A stretch of DNA of 57,216 nt from Piscinibacter sp. (GTDB taxonomy: Bacteria; Pseudomonadota; Gammaproteobacteria; Burkholderiales; Burkholderiaceae_C): the NCBI GenBank assembly GCA_019635485.1, contig JAHBZL010000034.1, positions 1-57,216 on the forward strand, in the 5' to 3' direction. This document shows, one piece after another, positions 24,180 through 33,385 of the stretch. The notes under the pieces were generated by a model. The model was not told the origin of the DNA, ran no database searches, and saw nothing but the letters and a program-made list of their open reading frames with translations. The position numbers and the translations under genes are program-made. The number at the start of each line of letters is the position of its first letter. The first letter of the stretch is position 1.

Positions 24180-25787
24180 ATGGTTCAAGGGGCCGGTACG
24201 TCCGAGGTCGAGCAGGGGCTGGCAGCCGCGCGGTCGGCGCTGGACCCGTGGCTGACTGCGCTCGCCGACCTGAAGACCTGGTTCGACGCGCAGCGCGAGC
24301 CGATCGGGCCCGGCGCCGCCGCGCCGGCCGAGCAGCCGCTGACTCTGCTGCGTGCGACGCTCGAGGCGCTGGCGCGCGGCCAGGATGCGATCCCGTCGCG
24401 TGTGCGCGCGGCGGGGCGCGAAGCGCCGCGCATCGACACGCTGCTGGCCGGGCGACCGGCCGTGGCGCCAGCCGAACGGGCCGAGCGCCGCCGCAAGGTG
24501 TTGTTCGACCTGGCCCTGTGGCGGGCACTGCAGGGGTTGCCGCAGGCACCCGGGGGTGGTGCGGCCGGGCCGGTGCTGGGGCGTCTGCACGGCGCGCTGG
24601 ACTTTGCCCTGGTCCCGGCGCCCGGCTTGTCGCCGTCGCTCGACTTTGCGTGCAGCGCGTCCGCCCGCGGCTTCTTCGAGCAGGCCGTGCGGCAGGTGCT
24701 GCAGGCGTTGGCCAGGAAGGCCGGCGACGGCGCCGAAACCTACCTGCGCGTCGTGCCCGCGCAGCCCTTCGAGGCCGGCGTACCGTCGCTGGTGGCCTGG
24801 AGCCAGGCCTGGAGCGTCGCGGTGGCCGGGGTCTTTCTCGACTACCTGCGGCGCCATGCGGGCGACGACCCGGATCAGGCGTTGCGCGCTCTGTGGGCCG
24901 GGCGCTTCGACGCGGTGCGGTTCCGTCCCGGCCCCGGGCTGACCGCGCTGCCGACGCACGCCGGGGCGCTGCATCTCGACCTGTGGACCTGCGTGGTGAA
25001 GGCACAGGTGCTCGCCTTCGAGTCGGAGCGCTGGCCGCGGCAGGCGGGCGGCATGTGCTGGCACGGCGTGCGCATCGACATGCACGAACTCTCCGCGCCG
25101 GCCGGCGGCATGGGTGTCGAGTCGCTCTACCGGGTGGTCTTCATCGATCGCCTGCAGGCGGCGCTGGCCGCCGGCGCGTGGCCTGACGGCGAGCCGAGCG
25201 CGGCCGCAACACCGTCCGGCGAGCACACCATCGCGATCGAGATGGACCGTCCGCACCCCGGCCACCTGCCCAACCTGAGGCTGCTGCTGCGCTGGCGCGA
25301 CCCTTCGGGCGGGCCGCTGCGCTTTGCCGGCGACCTGGCGGGCGACCCTTCCGGCGAGGCGCTGCGGCGCTGGCTGGCGCGCCACGACGAGGCCGGTCCC
25401 GCGCAGCGGCTGCCGAACGCCATGATCGACTGGCGGGCTCCGCCCCAAGGAGCCACCGGGCAGGGCCCCGAGGCGCTCGGCCACGCGGCGCTCTGGCAGG
25501 CGCTGCCGGCCGACGTGTTGTGGGTCGATCCGGCGCTGGTGGTCTGCGTCGACGAGGCCTGGTACGAGTTGCCGGTCGAACTGCACGACGATCCGGCCGC
25601 AGGGCGCACCTGGTGGACGCTGCCGCCCGGCGCCGACCCGTTGCCCGGCGCGCTCGACCGGGCCACGTTGTGCCGGGCGGCCGGCAGCGCCGGCGCGCTG
25701 CAGTGGCTGGCCACCGAATCCGGCCTTGGTGCCTTCGTGATGGCGGCTCTCGATGTCGACGCCTGGCGCAACGGGCGGTCCGTCTGA
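24180..25787 (+). CDS. Unknown protein paired with a CHAT peptidase
   Basis: About 535 residues; I recognise no domain. No signal peptide or membrane segment is evident. Residues 1-130 look helical with a basic patch (AERAERRRKVLFDLALWRAL). The middle holds beta-like strands with TLRCH-free but Trp-rich stretches such as GGMCWHGVRIDMHEL. The end reads ESGLGAFVMAALDVDAWRN. Its last 35 bases overlap the start of the TPR-CHAT gene. Start choice is uncertain: in-frame ATGs lie at 24078, 24141, 24168 and 24180, and the residues before 24180 do not look protein-like. Candidate partner, regulator or substrate of the peptidase; that is inference. Confidence 0.6.
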   Translation: MVQGAGTSEVEQGLAAARSALDPWLTALADLKTWFDAQREPIGPGAAAPAEQPLTLLRATLEALARGQDAIPSRVRAAGREAPRIDTLLAGRPAVAPAERAERRRKVLFDLALWRALQGLPQAPGGGAAGPVLGRLHGALDFALVPAPGLSPSLDFACSASARGFFEQAVRQVLQALARKAGDGAETYLRVVPAQPFEAGVPSLVAWSQAWSVAVAGVFLDYLRRHAGDDPDQALRALWAGRFDAVRFRPGPGLTALPTHAGALHLDLWTCVVKAQVLAFESERWPRQAGGMCWHGVRIDMHELSAPAGGMGVESLYRVVFIDRLQAALAAGAWPDGEPSAAATPSGEHTIAIEMDRPHPGHLPNLRLLLRWRDPSGGPLRFAGDLAGDPSGEALRRWLARHDEAGPAQRLPNAMIDWRAPPQGATGQGPEALGHAALWQALPADVLWVDPALVVCVDEAWYELPVELHDDPAAGRTWWTLPPGADPLPGALDRATLCRAAGSAGALQWLATESGLGAFVMAALDVDAWRNGRSV

Positions 25788-28700
25788 GGCCGCCGTCCGG
25801 GCGCATCGGCTGCGGCGCGCCGGCCGGCTGGAGGCGGCGCGCGCCTGTGCCGGCGCGAGCCTGCAGCAGCTGCGGGCGGCCGTCGACGCGGGTGGACTGC
25901 CGGCGTTGCCGGCGTGGGCGGAAATGGTCGCGCTCGACGCCGGGATCGCGATCGACAGCGGCCGCTTCGAGGGCTTGGCAGAGCGTCTCGAGGAGGCCCG
26001 GCGCGAGCTGCTCGCCGCTGCCGGCACCGATGGCGCGGCGGTGCAGCTCGCGATGGCACGCCTGCAACTGGAGGCCGGGCGGCTGCACGCCGCGCAACAG
26101 CATCTGGCACCGGCGTGCGAGCACTTGGCCGGCGCGCTCGCGGTGCCGCCGCGCCGCACGCTCGAAGGCGAGGCCGGGGCCTGTGTGCGCATCCGCGCGC
26201 TGGCCGGGCTGGGCGCGGTGCTGTGCATGCACGCCCGCCACGCCGAGGGCCTGCCGAGACTCGAGCAGGCGCTGGCGGAAAGCGAGGCGCTGCCGGTCGA
26301 GTCGGTGCGCTACGAGCGCGCCCGCATCCTGATCGGCCTGTCCGCCGCGCACTTCGAGCAGCACCGGCTGGACGAGGCGCAGCGCCGCATCGAGCAGGCG
26401 CGAAGCACGCTGCTGCCGCTGGTGCACGCGCGGCGTGCCGGCGCGCGGGCCGACCTCGGGCGCGTCGGCATCAACCTGGGCAGCATCCATTCGCGTGCCG
26501 GCCGGCTGGAGGCCGCCGTGCAGGCCTACCGCGGCGCCATCGACGAGCTCGACCGCGCGGCGCGCACCGTCGCGCACGGCGGCGACGCGCTGCGCCTGCG
26601 GGCCACCCGCGCGAAGGCGTCGATGAACCTGGGCTACACGCTGTTCAAGGCCGGCGACTTCGACGCCGCACAGCGCCACCTGGCGATCGCGCTGCGCCGC
26701 TACGGCCCGCTGCTGCAGAGCCGGCCGGAACTGCGCGCCGACCTCGCGCGCACCCGTGTCAACGCCGCCCATCTGGCGGCGCGGCGCGGTGCCGCCGGGC
26801 GTGCCGCGGCGCTGTATGCCCGCGGCCTGCGCGACTTCGAGACGATCATGCGCGAGGCCGGCACGGCGCATCTCGCCGCGGATGCCGCCAACGCTCGCCT
26901 CGGCCTGGCGCGCGCAGCGCTGCTGCGGGGCCAGGCGCGACGGTCGGCGCGCCTGTTCACGGCGGCCCTGGCCACCTTGCGCGACCTGACCCGCGAGGGG
27001 GCCCTGCACCACGCGCATGCCTGGCTGCGGGCCTGGGTCGAGCAGGCTTCGCTGCTGCTCGGGACGACCCTGGCCCCGGCACAGGTCGAGGTCGTGCTGG
27101 CGGCGCTGCTGCAGGCCCTGCGGCAGCCGCCGCCACGCGCACTCGGCCGCCACGAGGAGCCGCTGCGCGGGCTGGCGGCGGCACTCGACGCCGTGCAGGC
27201 CTGGAGCACCGCCGCGCCGCCGGACGCCGCCCGGGGCGCCGCGGCGCAGGCGCTGGCGACGGCGGGCCTGCGGTACCTGCTGGACGCCACGGCCCAGGTG
27301 CTGTCCGACTCCGCGCCCGACTGGCTGGCCGGTCACCAGGCGACCGTGCAGGCCTGGGTGCGGCGCCTCGGCGAGGCCGCCGCGGCGGTGCCCGGTGCGC
27401 CGCGGCTGCTGGCGCAGTGGTTCCTCTGCACCCGCGGCCTGCGGGCGCAGCGGGTGGCCCTGGCCGACGGTACGGATCCGCGCGTGGGCGCGCTGCGCGC
27501 CGCGCTCGACGAGCTGAACCGGCTCGAGAGCGATCTGCTCGGCGGCACCTGCCCAGGCGATGCGGACGACCTGCTCGGGCTCACCGACGCGGCGCCGGCG
27601 CAGGCAGAGTCGGCGGGGCCGGCCGTGCGCTGGCAGGCGCTGCGCGACGAGGTCGGCCGGCGCGTCGACGCCGCCGTGCGGCAGGGCCTGCTGCCGCCGG
27701 TACTGCATCTGGCCGCATCGGAAGTCGCGCGCGCCCTGGCGCCGCATCAGGCGGTCCTGTTCCTGGCCCGGCTCGACCGGACTCGCGTGCTCGCCGTGGC
27801 CCTGTGCGGCACACCCGGCAATGCCACGGCGCGCCACCGCCTGGTGCGCCTGCCGGATTCGGCCGACGCGCCCTGCGACCTGCTCAATGCGGCCGCACGG
27901 CAGGCGCTGCGCCACGACTTCGGTGCGCAGCCGTCGCGTGACCCGCGGTCGCACGAGCCGCGCCGCATCGACCTCGAGGCGGCGCGCGCGCCGGCGCCGG
28001 GCGACCGGCTCGCGCTGGCGGCGCTGCGCGCACTCGCCGAAGACGCCGTCGCCCCGACGCTGCGCGAACTGCAGGCGGCCGGCAGCAGCGAGATCGCGAT
28101 CGTGCCGGCCGACGACCTGCACCTGCTGCCCTGGGGCGTACTGCTGCGGGGCTGGACGGCGCCGGCGCTGTCGGTTGCCGTCTATCCGAACGCCGGGGCC
28201 TGGTGGCGCTGCCGCACGCTCGGCCCGGACGCCGCCGGCGCGCTGCCGCGCTGGGGCCAGGTCTGCGCGCCGCGTGCGGCCGGGGCGGCGCCGCTGCGCT
28301 GGGCCGAGATCGAGCAGCGCCAGTCGCAGCGACTGTGGGGCGCACCCGCCGAGGGGCCGCCCGACGCGCTGCTCGTGGTGGGGCACGGCGAACTGCCGCG
28401 CGGCAACCCCGCGCTGGCCGGGCTGCGGCTGGACGACGGCCGCGTGCTCGGGGCACACGAGGTGGCCTCCGGCGGCGCGGTCCGGCGTGTGCTGCTGTCC
28501 TGCTGCATGCTGGGGCGGACCGACGAGGCCTTCGGCGAGCCGCTGGGGTTCCTGTCCACCTGCTTCGCCTACCGGGCGCACTTCGGCATCGGCTGGCTCA
28601 CCGAGGTCCCGGACGAAGCGGCCTGTCTGTTCAGCCTGGCACTGCAGTTCGCGCTGCGCGCGGAACTCCGGTCGGGCCGCGCCACGCCCTCCTGGCACCG

Positions 28701-28863
28701 CGTGTTCCACGCCACCTGTGCCAGCATCGAGCGAGGCGTGTGGCCGGAAGGATTCGTGGACTGGCTGGGCGACGCCGCCGGCGAGCCGGGCCGGCCGGGC
28801 CCGGCCGTGCCGCCGGAGCCGCTGCGCCGCGTGCTCCCCTGGGTCGTCGCGCTGGGGGCCTGA
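25753..28863 (+). CDS. TPR-CHAT caspase-like peptidase
   Basis: 1036 residues. Residues about 60-400 are TPR-like helical repeats (GRLEAAVQAYRGAIDELDRA, NLGYTLFKAGDFDAAQRHLA). A helical middle follows. The CHAT domain spans about 680-1010: IVPADDLHLLPWGVLLRG, then catalytic His H878 in VVGHGEL and nucleophile C918 in LLSCCMLG, so the Cys-His dyad is intact. CHAT proteins are caspase-related peptidases that cleave partner proteins, often in immunity or cell-death pathways. It begins inside the 3' end of the preceding unknown gene and converges with zero gap on scpA. No Cas genes are nearby. Confidence 0.85.
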   Translation: MSTPGATGGPSEAAVRAHRLRRAGRLEAARACAGASLQQLRAAVDAGGLPALPAWAEMVALDAGIAIDSGRFEGLAERLEEARRELLAAAGTDGAAVQLAMARLQLEAGRLHAAQQHLAPACEHLAGALAVPPRRTLEGEAGACVRIRALAGLGAVLCMHARHAEGLPRLEQALAESEALPVESVRYERARILIGLSAAHFEQHRLDEAQRRIEQARSTLLPLVHARRAGARADLGRVGINLGSIHSRAGRLEAAVQAYRGAIDELDRAARTVAHGGDALRLRATRAKASMNLGYTLFKAGDFDAAQRHLAIALRRYGPLLQSRPELRADLARTRVNAAHLAARRGAAGRAAALYARGLRDFETIMREAGTAHLAADAANARLGLARAALLRGQARRSARLFTAALATLRDLTREGALHHAHAWLRAWVEQASLLLGTTLAPAQVEVVLAALLQALRQPPPRALGRHEEPLRGLAAALDAVQAWSTAAPPDAARGAAAQALATAGLRYLLDATAQVLSDSAPDWLAGHQATVQAWVRRLGEAAAAVPGAPRLLAQWFLCTRGLRAQRVALADGTDPRVGALRAALDELNRLESDLLGGTCPGDADDLLGLTDAAPAQAESAGPAVRWQALRDEVGRRVDAAVRQGLLPPVLHLAASEVARALAPHQAVLFLARLDRTRVLAVALCGTPGNATARHRLVRLPDSADAPCDLLNAAARQALRHDFGAQPSRDPRSHEPRRIDLEAARAPAPGDRLALAALRALAEDAVAPTLRELQAAGSSEIAIVPADDLHLLPWGVLLRGWTAPALSVAVYPNAGAWWRCRTLGPDAAGALPRWGQVCAPRAAGAAPLRWAEIEQRQSQRLWGAPAEGPPDALLVVGHGELPRGNPALAGLRLDDGRVLGAHEVASGGAVRRVLLSCCMLGRTDEAFGEPLGFLSTCFAYRAHFGIGWLTEVPDEAACLFSLALQFALRAELRSGRATPSWHRVFHATCASIERGVWPEGFVDWLGDAAGEPGRPGPAVPPEPLRRVLPWVVALGA

Positions 28864-29730
28864 TCAGCTCGGCTCGTAGGCCAGCCGCACGTAGATCGGC
28901 GCGAAGGCCTCGGCCTGGGTCACCTCGAGCAGGCGCTCGCGCGCCAGTTCGAGCATCGCGATGAAGGTCACCACCAGCACCTGCGGGCCGCGGGTGGTGT
29001 CGAACAGGTCCTCGAACAGCGCGAAGCGCCGGCCCTGCAGCCGGCGCAGCACGATGCTCATGTGCTCGCGCACCGAGAGCTGCTCACGCGTGATGGTGTG
29101 GTGCTGGTTCAGCTTCGCGCGGCGCAGCACGTCGGCCCAGGCGGCGCGCAGGTCGTCGGCGTCGACGTCGGGGAAACGCGGCGCGAGCGACTGCTCGATC
29201 GTCACCTGCGCGCGCAGGAAGTCGCGACCGAGCAGCGGCAGCGCGTCCAGCCGCGCGGCGGCGAGCTTGATCTGCTCGTACTCGATCAGGCGCCGCACGA
29301 GCTCGGCGCGCGGATCCTCGACCTCCTGGCCGTCGGCGCTCTTCTTCGGCGGCAGCAGCATGCGCGACTTGATCTCGATCAGCATCGCCGCCATCAGCAG
29401 GTACTCGCTGGCCAGCTCGAGGTTGGTCTTGCGGATCTGCTCGATGTAGGCGAGGTACTGGCGCGTCACGTCGGCCAGCGGGATGTCGAGGATGTTGAAG
29501 TTCTGCTTGCGGATCAGGTACAGCAGCAGGTCCAGCGGGCCCTCGAAGGCCTCGAGGAAGACCTCCAGCGCGTCCGGCGGGATGTACAGGTCCTGCGGCA
29601 GCGCGAACAGCGGCTCGCCGTACAGGCGGGCCACGGCCACCGCGTCGATCGACGCCGGCGGCAGCGCCTCGACGTCCGGCGTCGGCGCAGGGATCTCGGG
29701 CAGGTCGGGGCCCAGCGCCGCGTCGCTCAC
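28864..29730 (-). CDS. scpA: Segregation and condensation protein A
   Basis: 288 residues, usual ScpA size. The kleisin N-terminal block is clear (VFLEAFEGPLDLLLYLIRKQ, then NILDIPLADVTRQYLAYIE) together with SEYLLMAAMLIEIKSRMLLP and a C-terminal winged-helix region. ScpA bridges the SMC dimer with ScpB and is needed for chromosome compaction. GTG start at 29730 overlaps the DUF3460 stop (GTGA). The N-terminus carries an acidic, Pro-rich extension of about 55 residues before the core. scpB is not in the window. Confidence 0.93.
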   Translation of the reverse strand: MSDAALGPDLPEIPAPTPDVEALPPASIDAVAVARLYGEPLFALPQDLYIPPDALEVFLEAFEGPLDLLLYLIRKQNFNILDIPLADVTRQYLAYIEQIRKTNLELASEYLLMAAMLIEIKSRMLLPPKKSADGQEVEDPRAELVRRLIEYEQIKLAAARLDALPLLGRDFLRAQVTIEQSLAPRFPDVDADDLRAAWADVLRRAKLNQHHTITREQLSVREHMSIVLRRLQGRRFALFEDLFDTTRGPQVLVVTFIAMLELARERLLEVTQAEAFAPIYVRLAYEPS

Positions 29731-29930
29731 TTCGTCTTCGACTGGTACACGTAGGGCTGCTGCGGCACGCGGGCGGCGCGGTAGTCGGCCTGCGCCTGGC
29801 GGTCGATGGCGCGGTCCCACAGCAGCGCGCGGCCGGAGCGCTGCTCCTCCTCGAGCGTCGGCCGGGCGGCCTTGAGCTGCTCGATGAACTGGGTGACGTC
29901 GGACTTGTAGGGCTTCCAGAAGAGCGGCAT
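29727..29930 (-). CDS. DUF3460 family protein
   Basis: 67 residues, MPLFWKPYKSDVTQFIEQLK at the start and PYVYQSKTK at the end, matching the small DUF3460 family found next to scpA in Burkholderiales. Function unknown. It is the first gene of the DUF3460-scpA operon. A TAAAAT -10 element lies 27-32 bases upstream on the minus strand. Confidence 0.88.
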   Translation of the reverse strand: MPLFWKPYKSDVTQFIEQLKAARPTLEEEQRSGRALLWDRAIDRQAQADYRAARVPQQPYVYQSKTK

Positions 29931-29956
29931 GGCGGCGCGGCGGAGTCGGACCGGCG

Positions 29957-29962
29957 ATTTTA
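29957..29962 (-). promoter_or_regulatory. -10 element TAAAAT for DUF3460-scpA
   Basis: TAAAAT reads from 29962 to 29957 on the minus strand, predicting a start near 29950 and a leader of about 20 bases before the ATG at 29930. No clear -35 hexamer is visible. Confidence 0.5.
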
Positions 29963-30087
29963 CCGGGCGCGGGCGACGCCCCGGTGTCACCGCAGACGGC
30001 CGCTCGGGCGCCTGCCGGCGCCGGCGCCTCGGCCGGCCCTGTCGGTCAGAATCGGCTGCCGCGGCCCGGCCGCCTGCTCCCGTCCCG

Positions 30088-31608
30088 ATGACCGAAACCG
30101 AACTGAAGTTCCAGGTGCCGAGCGCACGGCGTCGCGGCGTGGCCGAGGCGGTGGCCGGGCGCAGCGGCGGCACTCGGCAGCGGCTGCAGGCGGTCTACCT
30201 CGACACGGAAGACCGCGCGCTCGCGCGCTGCGGTGTCGCGCTGCGGCTGCGCCGTGAGGGCCGCCGCTGGGTGCAGACGCTGAAGGCGGCCGGCAGCGAC
30301 CGCATGCAGCGCCTCGAGCACAACGTGCCGCGCACCGGCACCACCGCGGCGCCGCCGCCGGTGGATCCGGCGCTGCACGACGGCACGCCCGCCGGCGAGC
30401 GCCTGGCGGCCGCGCTGCGCGAGGCGCCGGACGCCGTGCTGCGGCCGCTGTACCGCACCGACGTGCATCGGCTCGCCCGCACGCTGCGGACGCGCGGCGG
30501 GACGCTGGAGATCGCCTTCGACGAGGGTCACCTCCTCGCCGGCGAACGCCGTCTGCCGGTCTGCGAACTGGAGATCGAACTGCTGCGCGGTGCGCCCCAG
30601 GCCGTGCTGGCCCAGGCGCGCCGCTGGGTCGCGCGCCATGGCCTGTGGCTGGACGTGCGCAGCAAGGCCGAGCGGGGCGACCTGCTGGCGCGCGGCGAGG
30701 AGGTCACACCGGCGGCCGGCGCCACACCGCCGCGCCTCGCGACTGCGATGCCGGCACGCGAAGGCCGGCGCGGCGTGATCGCGGCCTGTGCCGAACAGGT
30801 GCTCGCGAACGCCAGCCAGGTCGCCAGCGGCGGCTTCCGCGACGAGCATGTGCACCAGTTGCGGGTCGGGCTGCGGCGGCTGCGCACCGCGCTGCGCCTG
30901 TTCGACGGCACGACGCCGGACCCGCTGGCCGACGGTGCGGCGGCGCTGTTCCGCCTGCTCGGAGCGGCGCGCGACCAGGCGGCGATCGCCGCGCCGCTGC
31001 AGGCCGAGCTGGCCCGCGCGATGGCGGCCGCGGGTTTGCCGCTGGCGGCGCCGATGCTGCCCGCGGACGCGTCGGCGGTCGACCCGGCGGCGTGTGTGCG
31101 CGCCGCGCCGGCCCAGGACTTCCTGCTCGCGCTGATCGAGGCCGTGCTGCCGGCGCCGGACGTCCCCGCCGACGTTGTCGGCACGGAGGGTTCGGCCGCC
31201 GAGCTGCCCACCACGTCGCTGCGCGATCTGCTCGCGCAGCGGCTGCAGCGCTGGCACAAGCAGGTGGCGGCCGATGCGGGCCGCTTCGCCACGCTGGAGG
31301 ACGAGGCGCGCCACCGCCTGCGCAAGCGGGTCAAGCGGCTGCGCTACGCGGTCGAGTTCGCGGCCACGCTGTTCGACGCGCGCCGCGTGCGCCGCTACCT
31401 GAAGCCGCTGCGCGCGCTGCAGGACCGGCTCGGCGTGCTCAACGACTTGGCCGTCGGCCTGCAGGGCTACCGGGGCGCGGCGGCCGGCGGCGATGCGGCG
31501 GCGGCCTTCGCGACCGGGTGGCTCGCCGCCCGGCGCGAACGGCTGCTCGCCGAAGCCGGGCCGGCGCTGCAGGACCTCGCGAAAGCGAAGCGCTTCTGGC
31601 GGCGCTGA
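30088..31608 (+). CDS. CYTH-CHAD inorganic triphosphatase
   Basis: 506 residues. Residues 1-200 form a CYTH tunnel domain with the diagnostic ExExK (ETELKF at residues 3-8) and many Arg/Lys facing residues (LRLRREGRRWVQTLKAAG). Residues about 215-500 are a CHAD domain with conserved His-rich helices (DEHVHQLRVGLRRLRTALRL, and EARHRLRKRVKRLRYAVEF). CYTH enzymes hydrolyse inorganic triphosphate; CHAD binds polyphosphate. Size and order match the E. coli YgiF architecture. The ATG at 30088 gives the ExExK at the correct distance from the N-terminus. Confidence 0.9.
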   Translation: MTETELKFQVPSARRRGVAEAVAGRSGGTRQRLQAVYLDTEDRALARCGVALRLRREGRRWVQTLKAAGSDRMQRLEHNVPRTGTTAAPPPVDPALHDGTPAGERLAAALREAPDAVLRPLYRTDVHRLARTLRTRGGTLEIAFDEGHLLAGERRLPVCELEIELLRGAPQAVLAQARRWVARHGLWLDVRSKAERGDLLARGEEVTPAAGATPPRLATAMPAREGRRGVIAACAEQVLANASQVASGGFRDEHVHQLRVGLRRLRTALRLFDGTTPDPLADGAAALFRLLGAARDQAAIAAPLQAELARAMAAAGLPLAAPMLPADASAVDPAACVRAAPAQDFLLALIEAVLPAPDVPADVVGTEGSAAELPTTSLRDLLAQRLQRWHKQVAADAGRFATLEDEARHRLRKRVKRLRYAVEFAATLFDARRVRRYLKPLRALQDRLGVLNDLAVGLQGYRGAAAGGDAAAAFATGWLAARRERLLAEAGPALQDLAKAKRFWRR

Positions 31609-31642
31609 CGGCGCAACCCGTTCCGCGCCGTCGTCCAGGCTC

Positions 31643-33289
31643 TCAGAAGCTGGTGCGGGTCTTGACCTGCAGCTGGACCTTGCGCACGTCCGCGTCGGCA
31701 TCGACCGGGAACGCGAGGTCCACGTGCAGCACGTTGCTGAAGGCCGTGCGCGTGTTGACGATGCGCAGTCCGACGCCGGCATCGCTGAGCCAGCCCGGGT
31801 TGCGCAGATTGCCGGTGCCGCCGCCCCAGGCGCGGCCGACGTCGGCGAACACGGCGCCGCCGACGCGGAACAGGCGCCACACGTACAGGTCGGTGTAGAA
31901 GCGCTCCTCGACCGTGAAGAGGGCCCGGTGCGTGCCGTTCTGGTAGCGCAGCGGGTAGCCGCGCAGTCCGTTGTCGCCGCCGAGCTGCAGCGTCTCCGCC
32001 GGGGCCGGCCGGGTCAGCAGGTCGGCCGCGCCGGCCGCGTAGAACAGCCAGCGTCCGCCCTGCGGCACGTAGTACTGGGTCTGCAGGCCGAACTGCTGCC
32101 GGCGCACCTGCCCGGACGAGTACTGCCCCGACAGGCGGGCGGCGGCGATCAGCGTCTGCTCGCCGGCCGGTCGGAAGCCGCGCGCGATCGAGGCGGCATA
32201 GACCCAGGCGTCCGTGCTCGAACCCAGGCTGCGGCTCGCGCGGCCCAGCTGCAGCGTCGACGCGAGGCCGAGCGAGAAAAATTCGGGCCGGCCGATCAGG
32301 TTGCGGTTGAGTTCCTTCTCGAAACGGTCCTCCAGCAGCTCGTAGCGCGCGAACGGCGTCACGAGGCGCTGGTCCGGCGGCAGCTCGGCCGGCGCCGTCA
32401 GCCCGGGCTCGGGCGCATAGGCGTCGTCCTGCAGCGCGACGCCGAGGCTGAAACGATGCGTCCAGCCGTCGACCAGACCGGGCGACCAGCCGCCGAACAC
32501 CTCCGCCTGCGTCTGCCGGTGGCGGTACTGCGCGATCATCTCCCCGCCGTCGTAGACCGAGTCGAGCCGGTCGTCCTTCGATGCGCTGGCGCCGGCGGCC
32601 CAGCGGGCATCGAGCGCGTAGAAGGGCCGCACCACCGAGGCGGCGTCGCGCTGGCCGTCGCTGTTGCTCGCGTGGCTGAGGTTGATCGAGGCCCAGGTGC
32701 CGAACACCCGGTCGGCGGAGAGCTGGAACTCGTTGCTCGAGCGGTCGATGCCCTTCGAGTGGCCGATGCCGAGCGAGACCCCGGTGCCGAGCAGGTTGTA
32801 TTCGCGGATGTGCAACCCGCCGGTGTTGGCGCCGCCCGAGCGGCCCGCGCTGAAGCCGGGGTCGAGCGACCAGGCGTCGCGCGTGGCCACCTCGAGGTCG
32901 ACCACGCCGTCGTGCCAGGCGACGGGGCGGATCTGCACGTCGTACAGCGTGTGATTGCTGCGCAGCAGCCGCTCGGTCTCGTCGATCACGCGCACCGACA
33001 GCGGCTCGCCGCTGTGGAACAGCAGGGCGCGCTCGATCACGCCCGGCCGCGTGCGGATGTGCAGCCGGTCGGCGAGGCGGAACAACCAGCGGTCTTCCTT
33101 CGGATCCGTGGTGTCGAAGACGTCCTGCGCGTCGATGCGGATCTCGCCGATGCGCGCCCCCATCGCCTCGAGCTCGGCGAGCGACGGCAGGGCGGCGGCG
33201 TCCGCCGGCGCCGCCGGTGTGCCGGCATGCACCAGGGCCAGCAGCAGGACGAGCAGTGCGCGGCAGGTCGCCAGGGGCCGCCGCTTCAA
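31643..33289 (-). CDS. Omp85/BamA-family outer membrane protein with one POTRA-like domain
   Basis: 548 residues. Signal peptide 1-26 (RALLVLLLALVHAG then TPAAP). Residues about 45-130 resemble one POTRA domain (IGEIRIDAQDVFDT, LYDVQIRPVAWHDGVVDLEV). The rest is a beta barrel with alternating strands ending in aromatic residues (KTRTSF C-terminus) and the Omp85 loop motif GGDNGLRGYPLRY near residue 440. Single-POTRA members of this kind are unassigned; possible roles include protein or lipid export to the surface. Two-partner secretion is unlikely because no TpsA-like exoprotein is adjacent. Confidence 0.85.
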   Translation of the reverse strand: MKRRPLATCRALLVLLLALVHAGTPAAPADAAALPSLAELEAMGARIGEIRIDAQDVFDTTDPKEDRWLFRLADRLHIRTRPGVIERALLFHSGEPLSVRVIDETERLLRSNHTLYDVQIRPVAWHDGVVDLEVATRDAWSLDPGFSAGRSGGANTGGLHIREYNLLGTGVSLGIGHSKGIDRSSNEFQLSADRVFGTWASINLSHASNSDGQRDAASVVRPFYALDARWAAGASASKDDRLDSVYDGGEMIAQYRHRQTQAEVFGGWSPGLVDGWTHRFSLGVALQDDAYAPEPGLTAPAELPPDQRLVTPFARYELLEDRFEKELNRNLIGRPEFFSLGLASTLQLGRASRSLGSSTDAWVYAASIARGFRPAGEQTLIAAARLSGQYSSGQVRRQQFGLQTQYYVPQGGRWLFYAAGAADLLTRPAPAETLQLGGDNGLRGYPLRYQNGTHRALFTVEERFYTDLYVWRLFRVGGAVFADVGRAWGGGTGNLRNPGWLSDAGVGLRIVNTRTAFSNVLHVDLAFPVDADADVRKVQLQVKTRTSF

Positions 33290-33339
33290 ACGCCGGCTCG
33301 TCGGGTGGTGATCATCGGCGCTACTCTGGCGCCCGCTCT

Positions 33340-33354
33340 TTAAGACACCCTTAA
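33340..33354. promoter_or_regulatory. AT-rich dyad TTAAG-N5-CTTAA upstream of the Omp85 gene
   Basis: TTAAG (33340-33344), five bases, CTTAA (33350-33354), about 50 bases upstream of the Omp85-type start on the minus strand. It is conspicuous in otherwise GC-rich DNA and could be a -35/operator element. Confidence 0.35.
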
Positions 33355-33385
33355 CCGCGCCGCAGGTCGTCGGCGGGGTGTGAAA

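Noticed and set aside
25141-28710. Minus-strand open frame of about 1190 codons opposite the CHAT gene
   Set aside because: Composition is Arg/Gln/Gly-rich without domains, while the plus strand encodes an intact CHAT domain. It is a GC-driven shadow.
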